Source of the DNA: Litsea cubeba | Taxonomy: Eukaryota > Streptophyta > Magnoliopsida > Laurales > Lauraceae | DNA: 64,000 bases | Assembly: GCA_012931725.1 (NCBI GenBank) | Contig: CM022948.1 | Coordinates: 14,957,124 to 15,021,123, forward strand | Direction: 5' to 3' | Shown: one piece after another, positions 44,763-56,284 of the stretch | Layout: each line of letters starts with the position of its first letter | Numbering within the stretch: position 1 is the first letter of the stretch | Position numbers and translations under genes: made by a program | The notes under the pieces: model-generated | What the model saw: only the letters and a program-made list of their open reading frames with translations | Told to the model about the DNA's origin: nothing | The model's database searches: none

Positions 44763-44846
44763 GTCATGTTTGAGTCGGGTTATTCTGTCTGAATAGATTT
44801 TTTATGCAACTAAGAGTTTTGTCCATGAATTGCTAAGTGGGGAGAT
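44763..44846 (+). other. last interior bases and polypurine tract of Copia element C
   Basis: This is the sequence between the target duplication of E and the 3' LTR of C. It ends AAGTGGGGAGAT directly before TGTAAGG, which is the position and composition of a plus-strand primer. Confidence 0.7.
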
Positions 44847-45757
44847 TGTAAGGATTTTGAGTGTTGATAAATTCATTGGGTTATGGATAAAACATGGATT
44901 CACATTTTATTATGTATTTTCTAGTTGGATTGCCCAGATTGAATTGCTGAGGAGAAAGATCAAAGAACTGAAAATACATTGGGCGCTTGAACGGACGCTC
45001 ATACCCGCTCGAGCGAACCCTAGACAGAATGTCACGCGCTCAAGCTGTTCTCTTTCTCGCTCAAGCCTGACAAACGAACTGAAGAATAATAGGAAATAGA
45101 ATGTCGCGCGCTTGAGCATACACGGTTCTTCACTCGAGAGCCCAATGCGCTATTTCAAAGTTTTAATTAGAAACATCTTTCTAGTTTGTCTCAACTTACC
45201 AGTTTGGGTCCTACCCTCTTTAGAAACCCTATGCACGTCACAAGGCCCATAGATTGAACGCTCTAGCAACCCAAAATGTGTCTCTAGCGCTTCTCTCCTA
45301 TTCTAAACCCTAGAAACTCTTGAGAGATCCGTCATCTTCTCGAAGGCTTCATCAAGCTAGTTGTTATGTTGAAGTTTTTAAGACAATTTGGAGTTCTTTT
45401 CATTTACTCTCCTGAAGTAGATTCACCTTGAAGAGATGCTCGACGTGGTTGGTTCAAGCACGGTGAAGGTGTAGGCGAGTCGTCAGCAAGATCTTTGTAG
45501 TTCTTAGGTTGAGTTGCAATGGGAAAAGGGATCTGTGAGTTTTTGTAACTTTCAATTAGTCTGTTGGTCTATACATTAAGACCCATGTTTTTTTTTTAGT
45601 AGAGTTTTCTACGTAAAAATCCTTTGTTTCCTTCTCTTGTGGTTGATTGTTTGTTTTCAAGTTGAATTAACCCTAGACTAATTAACTGGATTTGGAATCT
45701 AAAAGAGAAATTATTTTGGGACCTTAGCCTGTGTTAAGGCTTAATCTTGTTTCTTCA
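44847..45757 (+). repeat. 3' LTR of Copia element C (about 911 bp)
   Basis: It starts TGTAAGGATTTTGAG and ends about CTTGTTTCTTCA. It aligns with 19122-23036 without D. GCTCGAGCG and GCTCAAGC words lie at about 44980-45140. The exact end is uncertain by a few bases, because this copy has an extra TCT compared with the 5' LTR end. Confidence 0.8.
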
Positions 45758-46341
45758 AATGAGTTTTGTTTCGTACTTGGTTTGTGGAATAGACTTTTTC
45801 TTCTTTTGAAATTGTGAAGATGGCTTTATAAGATTCGATTTTTATAGAGTATACTGATGGGTTTGGTAAAAGGTTTGTGAAGATTGTTTTTAAACTGTAA
45901 AGATGGGTTAAAGATGGGTTGTGAAGATGAGGTTTTTGGAGTGAAGGTAGGCTCTATTTGGTGACAGATGGGTTTTTCATCTTCACTTTTATATTAACCT
46001 TAATCTTCACTTGTAACAAATTACAAATGAGATTGAAAAGATTTGGTTTTAAGGGAAAGGAATTAGAGGTTTTTTTTTTAATTTAAGCCACTACCCTCTA
46101 AATATCGCAAATAAGGGCATGTTCATTAAAAAAAAAAACAGCATTCCATATTTCCATGCAAAGCACTCCACCAATGATTTCTAAAATTTCTTAACTGCTT
46201 GCATTTTTATGAATTTAAATTTAATTTTTTGTGAATTCTTATAATCCGACTTGTCAAAGTGTGGACTTGGGACTGGGACTGGGCCTGAGCCTGGGACAGG
46301 GACATCTCTCAGTTTGCAAATATCTAAAGGGGTGATGTTTC
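45758..46341. other. AT-rich spacer
   Basis: No gene is seen. GAAGATGG/GTGAAGAT words recur loosely between 45820 and 45970. The sequence is otherwise unremarkable. Confidence 0.5.
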
Positions 46342-47131
46342 TAGGGGTGTGCACAGTTTGGTTAAAACCGATTAACCGAACGGGACCGACCGACCGTTAA
46401 CCGAATTTAGCGGCTATTCTTAACCGATCGGGCGGTTCGGTTAAAGATGTTTGAATATTTTGGTTTTCGGTTAACGGTTCGGTTAACAGAAAAAATTAAC
46501 CAAATTAACCGAACCGAACCGAAATTATAGCATACTATATAAATATATAATATATATATAATAAAATGTGTACATGTATATAATATGAAAATCTATTAAT
46601 ACTTATATAAAAAATTCAAAATAAATATAACATACATCAATTAATAAGTATTAATTCATGTTACCAAGTACCAACTTAGTAACTTACCAAGTTACCATGT
46701 AATGTAGCACCTTCGATATATTATATATTTATATTTATCAAGATTAAATATGATAATGAAATTAATAATATGACAAAAAAATAAATATAAACCTTTGACA
46801 TTAAACCCTAAATCCTAAGGTTAAAGGTCCCAACAATTTAAAACCTTAAACAATTTTTTTTTTTTTGAATTGGGAACCATAAACCATATAAAACCTTATG
46901 AATATAAACCCTAAACTCTATTAACTATATAACTATAATCATTTTATAAACTTAATAATTTTAGGTTAACCGAACCGACCGAAATCCAAACCGATATTTT
47001 AGGTTAACCGAACCGATGGTTAATCCTCTAAAAAATTTTGGTTTGGTTAAATGGTTGAAATTAACCGAAATATTTTGGTTAGGTTAAAAATATGTCAATA
47101 ACCGAACCGACCGACCGATGCACACCCCTAG
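46342..47131. mobile_element. hAT-like non-autonomous element (~790 bp)
   Basis: Termini TAGGGGTGTGCA and TGCACACCCCTA are perfect 12-bp inverted repeats of the hAT type. Flanks GATGTTTC (46334-46341) and CCTGTTTC (47132-47139) match at six of eight positions, consistent with a worn 8-bp target duplication. Both ends are packed with subterminal CCGAACCGA/GGTTAACCG words; the AT-rich middle has no transposase. It would need an hAT transposase in trans. Confidence 0.8.
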
Positions 47132-48940
47132 CCTGTTTCACTGCTTTTTGTCATCACTAGTGGAGCCCGTGTACTGAACACAGTTTTATTAAGAAATTCT
47201 TTAAAAAAAATAAAGTTCTTAAAAACTCAATAGAAGCTTCAATACAATTAAAAATCAAATTTCAACAGAAAATGAGTGAATATTGTAGATTGCAAGGATT
47301 GTATGTTAAGAAACCAAAAATTGTACAAAACAACAATAATTTTACGATAGCAATTTATAAAACCTACCACTAAATTGCATTTATGGAATTATCTTTAGCA
47401 ATCACTAATATCAGAAGAGAACCAATATTTAGTAGTAGTTATCACATTATCCAACTTGTGATTATTCTTCCAACAGGGGTATAAATCAAGATCAATACAT
47501 CTATTATGTCAGATTGAAAATTCAGTTGTTCTAATTAAATAAAATACAAACACATGAAGCAAAAGGAAAAATAATATTTAAATTTTTTTACATGGTAACT
47601 TTCATTAAAAGAGAGAAAAAAAACAAGGCGGACATAAACTGAGTTTAAGTTTGTACATTTCACTTTCTTATTTATGATATTTTATCAGTTGCTACTTTTT
47701 TCTAAAAAAGAAAAAGAAAATACTAAACATTAAGCAATAACGCAAACGAATGTGCTTATAAGTTTTGGAGGTCCCTATACCTTTTTCAAAGGCTATAATA
47801 AATATTATGCAACTGAATGAACATCAAATTACAAATACTTAAGGCTAGTGTACAAAAGATTAAAGGGTTAATATTTAAAAAATAATAATAAAGGGTTACA
47901 TCCGTACAAATAAAATAATCTCATATCTTCTGGAAACCTCTCGGAGCTCTCTGATGTTCTTAACTCTCAAATTTCAAATATAACTACCACTCACGTATCT
48001 TTTAGTTCCACCAAAAAATAAAAATATAAATAAATAAACAAATAGAAACTATTTGCACAATTAGCATTGTTTCAGGTGAAAAAAGAAAAAGAGAATGTTA
48101 ATTCTCTCGTGTATAGTCAATTTAGTATTTGAATTAAAACACAACCATCAATTGGTCACTGGCAAAAATAACAAAAGTAGCAAGCTAGCTAATACCTTTT
48201 GTTGCGACTTTTAAACTGATTTTTAAGCTGATGATGAAGTATTTAAAGTGCCTACAGAATTGTAAGTATTGAACACCAAAAGGTAGAAAGTGAAATACAC
48301 TTGATTCCTTTTCTTTTGATCCATTATAAAATACACTATTCTTTTCTTTTTTTACTTTCATCCCGTCTTAGTTTAAGGTTTATTATTGAAAAAGCACATG
48401 GCATTTAAGTTTTCAGAGTTAAAAGGCAGTATTTACACCATGACACCAGGAACCACATAATGGAGTAAATAGTACATAGTTAAAATCTTTTGTTTTTCCC
48501 ACTTTGGCTTAGTTTATAAACCGGGGTGGACAAAATAGTGCCAAGAAAGACTAAAAAAACTTTCTGAACGGTAAGATCTGAAATATTTTTCCTTTGTAAT
48601 GATTCTTTAATAACACCATATCTCATAATTAATTTTATAAAAGACAAAAAAAATAATAAAAATTTAGAAATTATTGAACAAAATGGTTCAATGAGAACCA
48701 CGAATGAATGCTTATTGGTCTTATCCCACTCTTGAAGGGTTCATTTGGGTATAGTAGGTGGGTAGTTAGCAATTTTTCAGAGAATTTAGAAGGCTTTTTT
48801 CATAATTTTAGATTTTCGAGATTATGGTACCGTTGGGTAGATATTTCTAATTCCTAAACTTTGGTCTTCTAGCTCATATTGATCCGGATTCTCAAATCCC
48901 CTCTAAATCCAAGCCTGGCCCAAAGTCTATTTTAGACAAA
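47132..48940. other. AT-rich spacer
   Basis: No gene or complete repeat is recognised. Frames are short and low-complexity. Confidence 0.5.
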
Positions 48941-50820
48941 TTGGAAAACTCCCATTATGTCCACATCTATATCCATCCGATTCACTCTCTCTTATCTCTT
49001 TTCTTTCTCTTTCCTTTATCTCATTCTATTTCCTCATTTACGACATCTTACTCTCTTTTTATTGGACAGGTGGTGAAACCGTACTACATCTTACTCTCTT
49101 TTGTAATAGGGTATAGATACAGATCACTATTTTTTTTATTGGGCAGATGTGTAGAGAAATTGTACTACATTTTACTCTCTTTTATAATAGGATATAGATA
49201 TAGAAATATAAGATAATATATATAATAATAATACTAAGTGTTTAACATTAGATTTTGTTGTTAATAGTTCAATTTGGTCCATCTATTGTTGACATAAAAA
49301 AATACCAAAGTTCTATTGACTCATTGTTGTAGGTCATGAATAGATGGGCTTAAACCTAATTATGCATTGTGCTCACTTATGTATAGAAATGCCTAATTCC
49401 ACTCAACAACCGACCCACTCTTAAATTTTTATGGATGGGCGTAAGCCATTGAAAAACCTTAAGCCATGTCTAATTTTGGTCCATATGCAACTTAACCCTT
49501 TTAAAATCATGCTCTAACTCAAGACCCAAGTCACCAATATATATTACTAAGTGGGGCTCACATCTTGCATTTTATTGGGCTGGTGTGCAATGATAAAAAG
49601 TATAACTCTTTTAAATCATGCTCTAACTCATGACCCAAACCACCAATATATATATTACTAAGTGGGGCCCACATCTTAAATTTTACTGAGAAGGTGTGTA
49701 GTGAAAAAGTACTACACTTTTCTCTCTTTTATATAAGAGTATAGATAGATATAGATATATATGTAGAGAGATAGATATTTGGGGGTGGGCCCCACAATGG
49801 TGTAGTGAAAAAGTTTGCAATTTCTCATTATAATATATTATTATATTATATTATAATATTTGGGGTGGGCCCCACAATGGTGCAGTGAAAAAGTTTGCAT
49901 TATAATATTTGGAGGTGGGCCCCACAAATTTCTCATTATAATATATTATAATATTATATTATAAAATTTGGGGGTGGGCCCCACAATGGTGCAGTGAAAA
50001 AATTTGCATTATAATATTTGGAGGTGGGCCCTACAAAGGTGTAATGAAAAGTTTGTAATTTTTCATAATAATATATAATTATATTATATTATAATATTTG
50101 GGGGTGGGCACCATAATAGTGTAGTGAAAAAGTCTGGGTAGGTGTGTAGTGAAAAAGTACTACACTTTTCTCTCTTTCATATAAGGGTATAGATAGATAT
50201 AGATATAGATAGTGATAGATATTTGGGGTGGGCCCCACAATGGTGTAGTGAAAAAGTTTTTAATTTCTTATTATAATATATTATTATATTGTATTATAAT
50301 ATTTGGGTGTGGGCCCCACAATGGTGCAGTGAAAAAGTTTGCATTATAATATTTGGGCGTGGGCCCCACAAAGATGTAATGAAAAAGTTCGCAATTTCTC
50401 AAAATAATATATTATTATATTATATTATAATATTTCGCGGTGGGCCCCACAATTGTGTAGTGAAAAAGCTTGCATTATAATATTTAGGAGTGGGCCCCAC
50501 AAAGGTGCAGTGAAAAAGTTTGCAATTCTCATAATAATATATTATTATATTATATTATAAAATTTGGGGTGGGCCCCACAACTGTGTAATGAAAAAGCTC
50601 ACATTATAATATTTGGGAGTGGGCCCCACAACGGTGTAGTGAAAAAGTTTGCATCTTGCTCTTTTCTATAATAATAGAGATAGAATATATAATATATATA
50701 TTTTATATTATTATAATATAATATAATATATATAATGAACTGGGCCCATATAGTGTCGTCACAAAAAAGTTGAAAAATATGCAACTTCTCCTCTTTTATA
50801 AGAGTAGATAGATAGATTTC
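48941..50820. repeat. complex tandem/nested repeat region (GGTGGGCCCCACAA units)
   Basis: Between 49785 and 50670, a unit GGTGGGCCCCACAA.GGTGTAGTGAAAAAGTTTGCA is followed by TTATAATAT-rich DNA. It recurs about a dozen times, alternately with a short (~45 bp) and a long (~100 bp) AT spacer. Around and inside it, blocks ending ACTACACTTTTCTCTCTTTT-ATATAAGAGTATAGATAG recur near 49070-49210, 49600-49760, 50140-50210, 50640-50690 and 50770-50815. They look like the tails of a short mobile element inserted repeatedly or duplicated with the array. No coding potential is seen. Confidence 0.7.
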
Positions 50821-51057
50821 GGAGACACAAGACTTCTCAACAACGTGTGTTAAACAGTAATTGGTCGGATAGGATAGTAGTCTTTTACTTTGATAGATGC
50901 CTCTCTTGTTTATTCCCGGATGCTCTGAGAGTGAGTCTGTGCCTTTTGGAATTCTATAATATCTTTACTCTCTTATCCGTGAAGAAGAAGAGGAGGAGGC
51001 GGAGGAGGAGCAGCGAAGGCAGCTTTCTCTCTGATTAAATAAGATAATCGCTCCTAA
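50821..51057 (+). promoter_or_regulatory. probable 5' UTR/promoter-proximal region of the cystinosin-like gene
   Basis: A purine-rich GAAGAAGAAGAGGAGGAGGC-type stretch lies about 60 bp before the ATG, as is common in plant 5' UTRs. TTCTATAATATC near 50951 is a weak TATA candidate. The repeat cluster ends at about 50820, leaving a very short unique upstream region. Confidence 0.45.
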
Positions 51058-53221
51058 ATGGCGTCATGGAATTCTATACCCCTCGAAATCACTTACCAGT
51101 TTTTGGGTTGGCTGGCTTTCTTCTGTTGGACTTTCAGTTTCTACCCTCAAATCCTTCTCAATTACACAAGGAAAAGGTGGCGCCCCTTCTAATCCTTCTC
51201 CGCACTTTTTCACTAGATTTTTCTCTCTTGAATTCCTATCCTATATCCTTCTTCATAGATTTTGATTTCTGCGTTTTCCGTTTTTGACTTGTGCTGTGGG
51301 TGAAATCTTGTGCCTTTGACGATCTTCTCTCTTTCATGGCTCTGGCTTGCTGTATTTGCTAGAAGTGGGGTGGGATCAAATTTTGATCCACCTCTCTCTC
51401 TCTCTCTCTCTCTCAATGGATGTTTGTATGTGTAATTTCATGGATTTTGATTTCTGGTTTTTTATTTTTGAAGTGTGGTGGGATTGAATTTCGACTTCGT
51501 GGTGCTCAATTTGACCAAGCAGTCGGCTTATCTTATATACAACGTTGCTCTGTTCTTCAGCCCTGTTATTCAAAGGCAATATCGGGAGAAGTACGGATAT
51601 GGAGCAGTAAGTTATTCTCAATTTTGTTATATACTATGTTTGTGACACCTGGAATTATGTGCAGAACTTGCACTTTTATGTTGCATGAGACCTTTTGGTG
51701 GATTGACGCCTACTGAAAATAATATTGTGAGGCCCGTGGGTCAAAGTGGATAATATCATGCACGTGTGGGGTGGGGCGCTATAAATAATATCAGAGCTGA
51801 CTCTTAACTAGTTCAAGTGTGGGTACCTGCCGTGGTCTAGTGTAAGTGGGCGGGTGTCCATATAGGCGGGCCAAGAGGGCGGGCTGGCTCGCAGGCTATA
51901 GGGATGGCTTGCTCCTGCACAAGGACGTGCTGTAACAATATTGCTCTGGAAGGAGCTTTAATACCATATGATAAAGCTGTATCATGTGTTTCTATGTTCC
52001 ATAAAGCTAAAATAGTTTTAACATTAACATCTCACTAAATATATATTTTAGTTTGACCACAGTCATAATGTGCTATTTTTTCCATTTACGTTGAGAATCA
52101 TCCAATCAATGCTCCTCTTACATGTATGCTAAATTGCTAAATATTTGTAGAAGATGGAGGATTTGACTTAATTTTAGTTTCTGTCGATTGCCTTATTGAT
52201 GATTTCTATGTCAGATGATTCCAGTAGCTGCAAGCGATGTTGCTTTTTCTTTTCATGCTGTTCTATCAAAGGCAATAGTTGTATTCCAAATTCTCATCTA
52301 TGAAGTAAGGAAGTCTATCTCACAGTGCCTTTTTTTCTCCTTGTGCCGATGGTCACAGTCTCTTAAATAGCATCACCTTAACTGCCTACCTTTCTACATT
52401 TCATTCAGCGGGGTAGCCAGAAGATTTCAAAGACCTGCATGACCATCAATTCTGCTGCATTGGTTGTAGCCTCAGTCTGCACCATCATTGCTTGGCCAAA
52501 CAATTCATGGCTTTGGCTTCTCTCCGTGTTCAGGTAAGTTTCTTCTCTTCTAAACACTGGTTTTGATCTTTATCTTTGAAATTTAGTTGAGAATCAACTA
52601 CACTCATCTTTTGGGGGTGAAACCTGATTCTAAAACAGCCAGGTTAATGTACCTGAAAATGAGAGAAATAAATACCAGACTTCATAAAGACATACTTGCT
52701 AGCAACTGGTCACCTCTAAGCTCCTTTATTAGTGCAGAGATGGATGTTAAAGATCTTTTGTGCTGATGGGTGATAAAGATTGTGTGTTGGTTTCATAATA
52801 CAAATCAAAACTATACCTTTAGTGAAGCATTATGGCATGGAAGATAAAGCCTGAACCACATTTGATTACCTTTTGGATTTTCATTTGTACTGCTGCACAT
52901 GCTAGAACGCTTCGTGCAAGGGTTTTACCTATTTCAGCGTCTGTCTTATTTTCGGCAAAAAAAGGGCTTTAAACTTACTTTTTCATAGTATTAATTAAGC
53001 CTCATTACTTATTATATGATGTACTCTTTCTAGTTGGAAGAAGAATTCCGAAAAATCAATGAAAATAGTTTTGTTTTGAAAAGAACCTCTTTGTGGTGCT
53101 TTCTCTTACTTATGTTGAAGTTATTGAAAGTTGGTTTGAGTTACCTATGATGTGTTTTTGTTGCCATGCTCATTGCAGTACTATACAAGTTTTCATGACA
53201 GCTATCAAATATATACCTCAG
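51058..53221 (+). CDS. cystinosin-homologue lysosomal/vacuolar cystine transporter, exons 1-5 (partial)
   Basis: Five exons join in frame with GT-AG introns: 51058-51176, 51474-51606, 52215-52304, 52409-52533 and 53179-53221. They give 170 residues beginning MASWNSIPLEITYQFLGWLA, which I recognise as the plant cystinosin homologue, a PQ-loop proton-coupled cystine exporter of the vacuole or lysosome membrane. The first PQ motif is FYPQ (residues 28-31, exon 1); VVGLNFDFVVLNLTK follows in exon 2 and VAASDVAFSFHAVL in exon 3. Exon 5 has QVFMTAIKYIPQ with the second PQ motif (169-170). Plant homologues are about 270 residues, so roughly 100 C-terminal residues (two to three membrane spans) are missing. 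I find no further exon before 56284; retroelements follow. The gene has either a very long intron 5 or is truncated. Confidence 0.9.
51392..51414. repeat. (CT)n microsatellite in intron 1
   Basis: About eleven CT units lie inside intron 1 of the cystinosin-like gene, about 60 bp before the acceptor. Confidence 0.85.
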
Positions 53222-53746
53222 GTTTTGAGTTGCCTGACTTCCCTTTGCATAGTTCAATTATGGAAGTCCTTGTTGAATTTCTATTTGTGAACATCTTTCT
53301 CACATGCTCACAGATGTTCTATATAATGTGCATGATTTTTATACAGGGGAACATTCATATGCATTGTACTTGGAAATTTTCAAAAAGGGAAGTTTCCCGG
53401 CCGGTGAGGGAAAGATGCATATGAACATTCTCCTTTTATATATATATTACATTTGAATAGTTAAATAATAATAAATGTACAAATGAAGCCATATTTTATT
53501 TTTTGAAAAAATCTAATCTTAGTTCATAAAATTTAAAGGGTGAAACAGCGAACTCATTGTTCAAACATTTCTCTTTATTCTAATAATTTATTGGTTCTTG
53601 CTGCTAGTTTTCGTGATTTGGGATTCAGTTCCTACTTTATTTCTTGATTAGTCTATGATAACTCAGAATTCCTATTAATTGGCTAAAAGTTCCACTACTA
53701 CCGAAGCTCATAAAAAAGTTCAAATTAACTTATAAATTTACCGGCA
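53222..53746 (+). other. start of presumed intron 5 of the cystinosin-like gene
   Basis: It begins with a GTTTTG donor after CCTCAG. There is no exon matching the next conserved segment (RKSTVGWSIGN-like). The 90-codon frame overlapping exon 5 is a shadow frame. Confidence 0.55.
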
Positions 53747-54420
53747 CGTCGTCGTCGTCATCATCATCAAAGCCTTGCCCCAACTATGTTGGGGTCGGCT
53801 ACATGTATTATGTTTCTCCATTTTGATCTATCCTGAGCCAAATTCTCAAATAAGTTTCATGTCTTCAGATCTATTTTTACCACCTCCATCCATATCTTTT
53901 CCAGCCTACCCCTTCCCCTTGGTGGGCCACCAACATGTATAGCCAAACTTTTTGATCTTACCAGCATCATTGCTAGCTTGCGTTGGATATACCCAAACCA
54001 TCACCAATGGGGTCTCTCTCATTTTATCACCTATTAACGCTACACCTATAAGCTCTCGAAAGAACACATTTGTAATTTCATCATTTCTAATTTTACCACA
54101 ACATTCTCATATCTGCTACATCCCTCTGATGCATATGTTGCTTCTTGATTGGTTAATATTCTGCTCCATAGGTCACAACTGGTTTAATCATTGCCTTGTA
54201 AAATCTTCCTTTCAATTTTACTGGAATGACCCAATCACAAATCACTTCAGAAGCAAGTCTCCACTTCAACCATTATGTTTTTATCCTATGTTTGACATCT
54301 TCATCAATCTCTCTATGTCATTACTAAATATTGAGCCAAAGTAACGAAATGAATCTCTTTATGCTATCTTATGGTCTTTAATTTTCATAGTAGTTTCAGC
54401 TCTTTGTATAAGTACAATAA
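53747..54420 (-). pseudogene. RTE-type LINE, 3' part (ORF2 C-terminus and tail)
   Basis: The plus strand starts with (GTC)n(ATC)n and then AAAGCCTTGCCCCAAC..GTTGGGGTCGGCTACATG, the reverse complement of the well-known 3' end of plant RTE LINEs. Minus-strand pieces include IRYFGSIFSNDIE, CCGKIRNDEI, LIGVALIGDKM and WWPTKGKG, which correspond to the C-terminal part of the RTE ORF. Many stops are present. The element continues at 55430-56165 after an interruption. Confidence 0.82.
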
Positions 54421-54460
54421 AGCTGCAATCAGGGGTGGAACAAGGAATTTATTTGGGGTT

Positions 54461-54480
54461 GGGGGGGGGGGGGGGGGGGG
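54461..54480. repeat. 20-base G homopolymer
   Basis: An unbroken run of G follows TTGGGGTT. Its true length may be uncertain, because long homopolymers are error-prone in sequencing. Confidence 0.85.
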
Positions 54481-54696
54481 AGGTTGCACAAAGAAAAGAA
54501 AAAATTAAAATTTAATAATAAAACATGTTATGATCAAAGTATTGCAGTTGTACTCGATGTTCTTTTATTGATTTGAAATCATCAGCTATTGTTTCAGTAT
54601 TGATTTTTTTTTCTGCAATCTTAAGGTGGGTACTGGTCCTTTCTTAAGCATGTAACTTGTAAGTTATAATTTAAAGCTTTATTATTTAAAACCTCA

Positions 54697-54698
<2 letters not shown>

Positions 54699-54727
<29 letters not shown>
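54699..54727. repeat. (GA)n microsatellite
   Basis: About fourteen GA units lie within the segment that interrupts the RTE LINE. Confidence 0.9.
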
Positions 54728-55429
54728 CATCCCATATCTAAAATCTAAAAAGCAGGTTCTACTAGTTTTTGTCTCCTCAAAATAAATTTCTTCAATCGGA
54801 TTTTTTTGTCTTGAATAATAATAATCAAAATAAAAAAAATATCCACAATGGATGATAAAACTCCAATGGAGTTAAAAAATTATATAATAATACAGCGCAA
54901 ATAGAAAATTATTTTAAGAAATTAGATTTCAATATGAGAAACAAAGATTGAAAATACATAATGACATGTATTGAAATCAGTATATCTATGCAATTTTTAA
55001 AATGGTTAATAAAAGAGAAAGTGGGTTCGTCATTATTCTTCTTTATTCATACCTCAAAATCTCTGTAAGTCTACGAGATCTCCAACAAAAAGATGTACTT
55101 TCTCCTCTTCCTCTCTTGGATCATAAGATTTGGGGCAAGTGTAGATAGATTAAAATGATAATTGAGAAATCTATTATCCAATCTCCATCAAACATTCTTT
55201 ATTTGTTCTCATTTTCTTTCTTTTTCTCATTTTAAGTTTTCCCCAAAATCAATATTAATTTTTTTTTCATTTTTCTTTAGTCAAAACTATGTTTAGAAAA
55301 TTTATAAACAAAGGAGGTGGATGGCCACACATAGGATGGGCCAAGGCAATTTTCAAATGTAAGGGGGGATTGCAGAAAATATAGTTGCAATCCATATGTT
55401 TCGTCTTTGTACAACTTATTTTATCTCAT

Positions 55430-56165
55430 CATCTCCAGGTTTTACACACACAATCTCTTGATTCATCCACCAAAACAACGTACACCAATGTACCACATCT
55501 TAAATATAAGCAGTTAACTCATTCTTAATCAGTGCAAAGAGATAAAGGCTTACAGCTGACCCCTAATGCAAACGTATATGGTCACTGGGAACTCATTTGT
55601 CTCTCCACATATAGTTCTCATACTAGTTACTGTTCTTTCATACACGTCTTTAATAATTTCAGTACAACATCTTAAGATATTCCTTTTATTTAAGATCCAT
55701 CAAATTAAATCTTTAGATATTCTGTCATAAGCTTTTTCTAGATCAATTGAGATCATATGCGGACTTTTTGTCTTTGTTCGATATTTTTTCATTAATTACC
55801 TAAGTAAGAAGATAGCTTCCATAATTGACCTCTCTGGCATGAAACCAAATTGGGTTTCACATTATATCTTGGTCCTTTATCTAAGTCTTTTCTCCATTAT
55901 ACTCTCTCATAGCTTCATATTATTGCTTATAAGTTTAATCGCATAATATTTGGTATAATTTTGTATATCTCCATTGCTCTTATATAATGAGACAACACTA
56001 CTTCCTCCCCAAATTCTCCTAGGTGTTTTTAAGCCTCTATCGAAATGTCATCCGGGCCCGTAGCACTTCGTATCTTCATTTGTGTCAATGCTTTCTTCAT
56101 TTGTATTAGTACTATTCTTTTCTTTTATTTTATGTGTTGTAATGCATTTATAATTTACATCCTTT
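55430..56165 (-). pseudogene. RTE-type LINE, reverse transcriptase part
   Basis: Minus-strand pieces from 56165 downward read GPDDISIEA, HLGEFGEEVV, then a decayed NYRGIKLMSH..-like stretch, NPIWFHAREVNYG (QFGFMPGRST in intact copies) and a decayed DLEKAYDRV-like motif. Then TVTSMRTICGETNEFPVTI follows, matching the RTE GG.T..FP...G.HQGSALSP region. Frames are broken throughout. It lies in the presumed intron 5 of the cystinosin-like gene and opposite to it. Confidence 0.82.
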
Positions 56166-56284
56166 TTTTTTTTTTTTTGTAATACCTCAAGTTCCTGTGT
56201 TTTACCAGAAAACTCCAGCAACAATGTGATTCATAAAACTAGTTAAAACCTTTCTATTAACTTGATGATACTCTTCATTGTTAT

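Larger units (their letters stand above)
19122..45757 (+). mobile_element. older non-autonomous Copia element C, carrying three nested insertions
   Basis: The 5' LTR is 19122-23036 (interrupted by D) and the 3' LTR is 44847-45757. Both start TGTAAGGA and share an ordered block set, at very roughly 90% identity by eye. Inside come a tRNA-iMet primer site, a broken Copia gag interrupted by solo LTR B, a non-coding 3' part with polypurine tracts, then Gypsy element E, then the last ~85 bases before the 3' LTR (AGTGGGGAGAT). No pol domain is present. Left flank GATGT and right flank AATGA do not form a target duplication, so the two ends might come from different copies. Joining them as one element rests on the continuity of interior sequence across B and E. 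Confidence 0.7.
54421..55429. other. insertion or unalignable segment inside the RTE LINE
   Basis: LINE-like sequence stops near 54420 and resumes near 55430. Between them lie a 20-base G run (54461-54480), a (GA)n microsatellite (54699-54727) and AT-rich DNA. Words GCAATCAGGGGTGG (left) and GGGGGGATTGCA (right, about 55363) look inverted and may be worn termini of a DNA element. No target duplication was found. Confidence 0.5.

Noticed and set aside
19122..45757. exact target duplication for Copia element C
   Set aside because: Flanks GATGT and AATGA do not match. I keep the element on the strength of LTR and interior continuity but not on a duplication.
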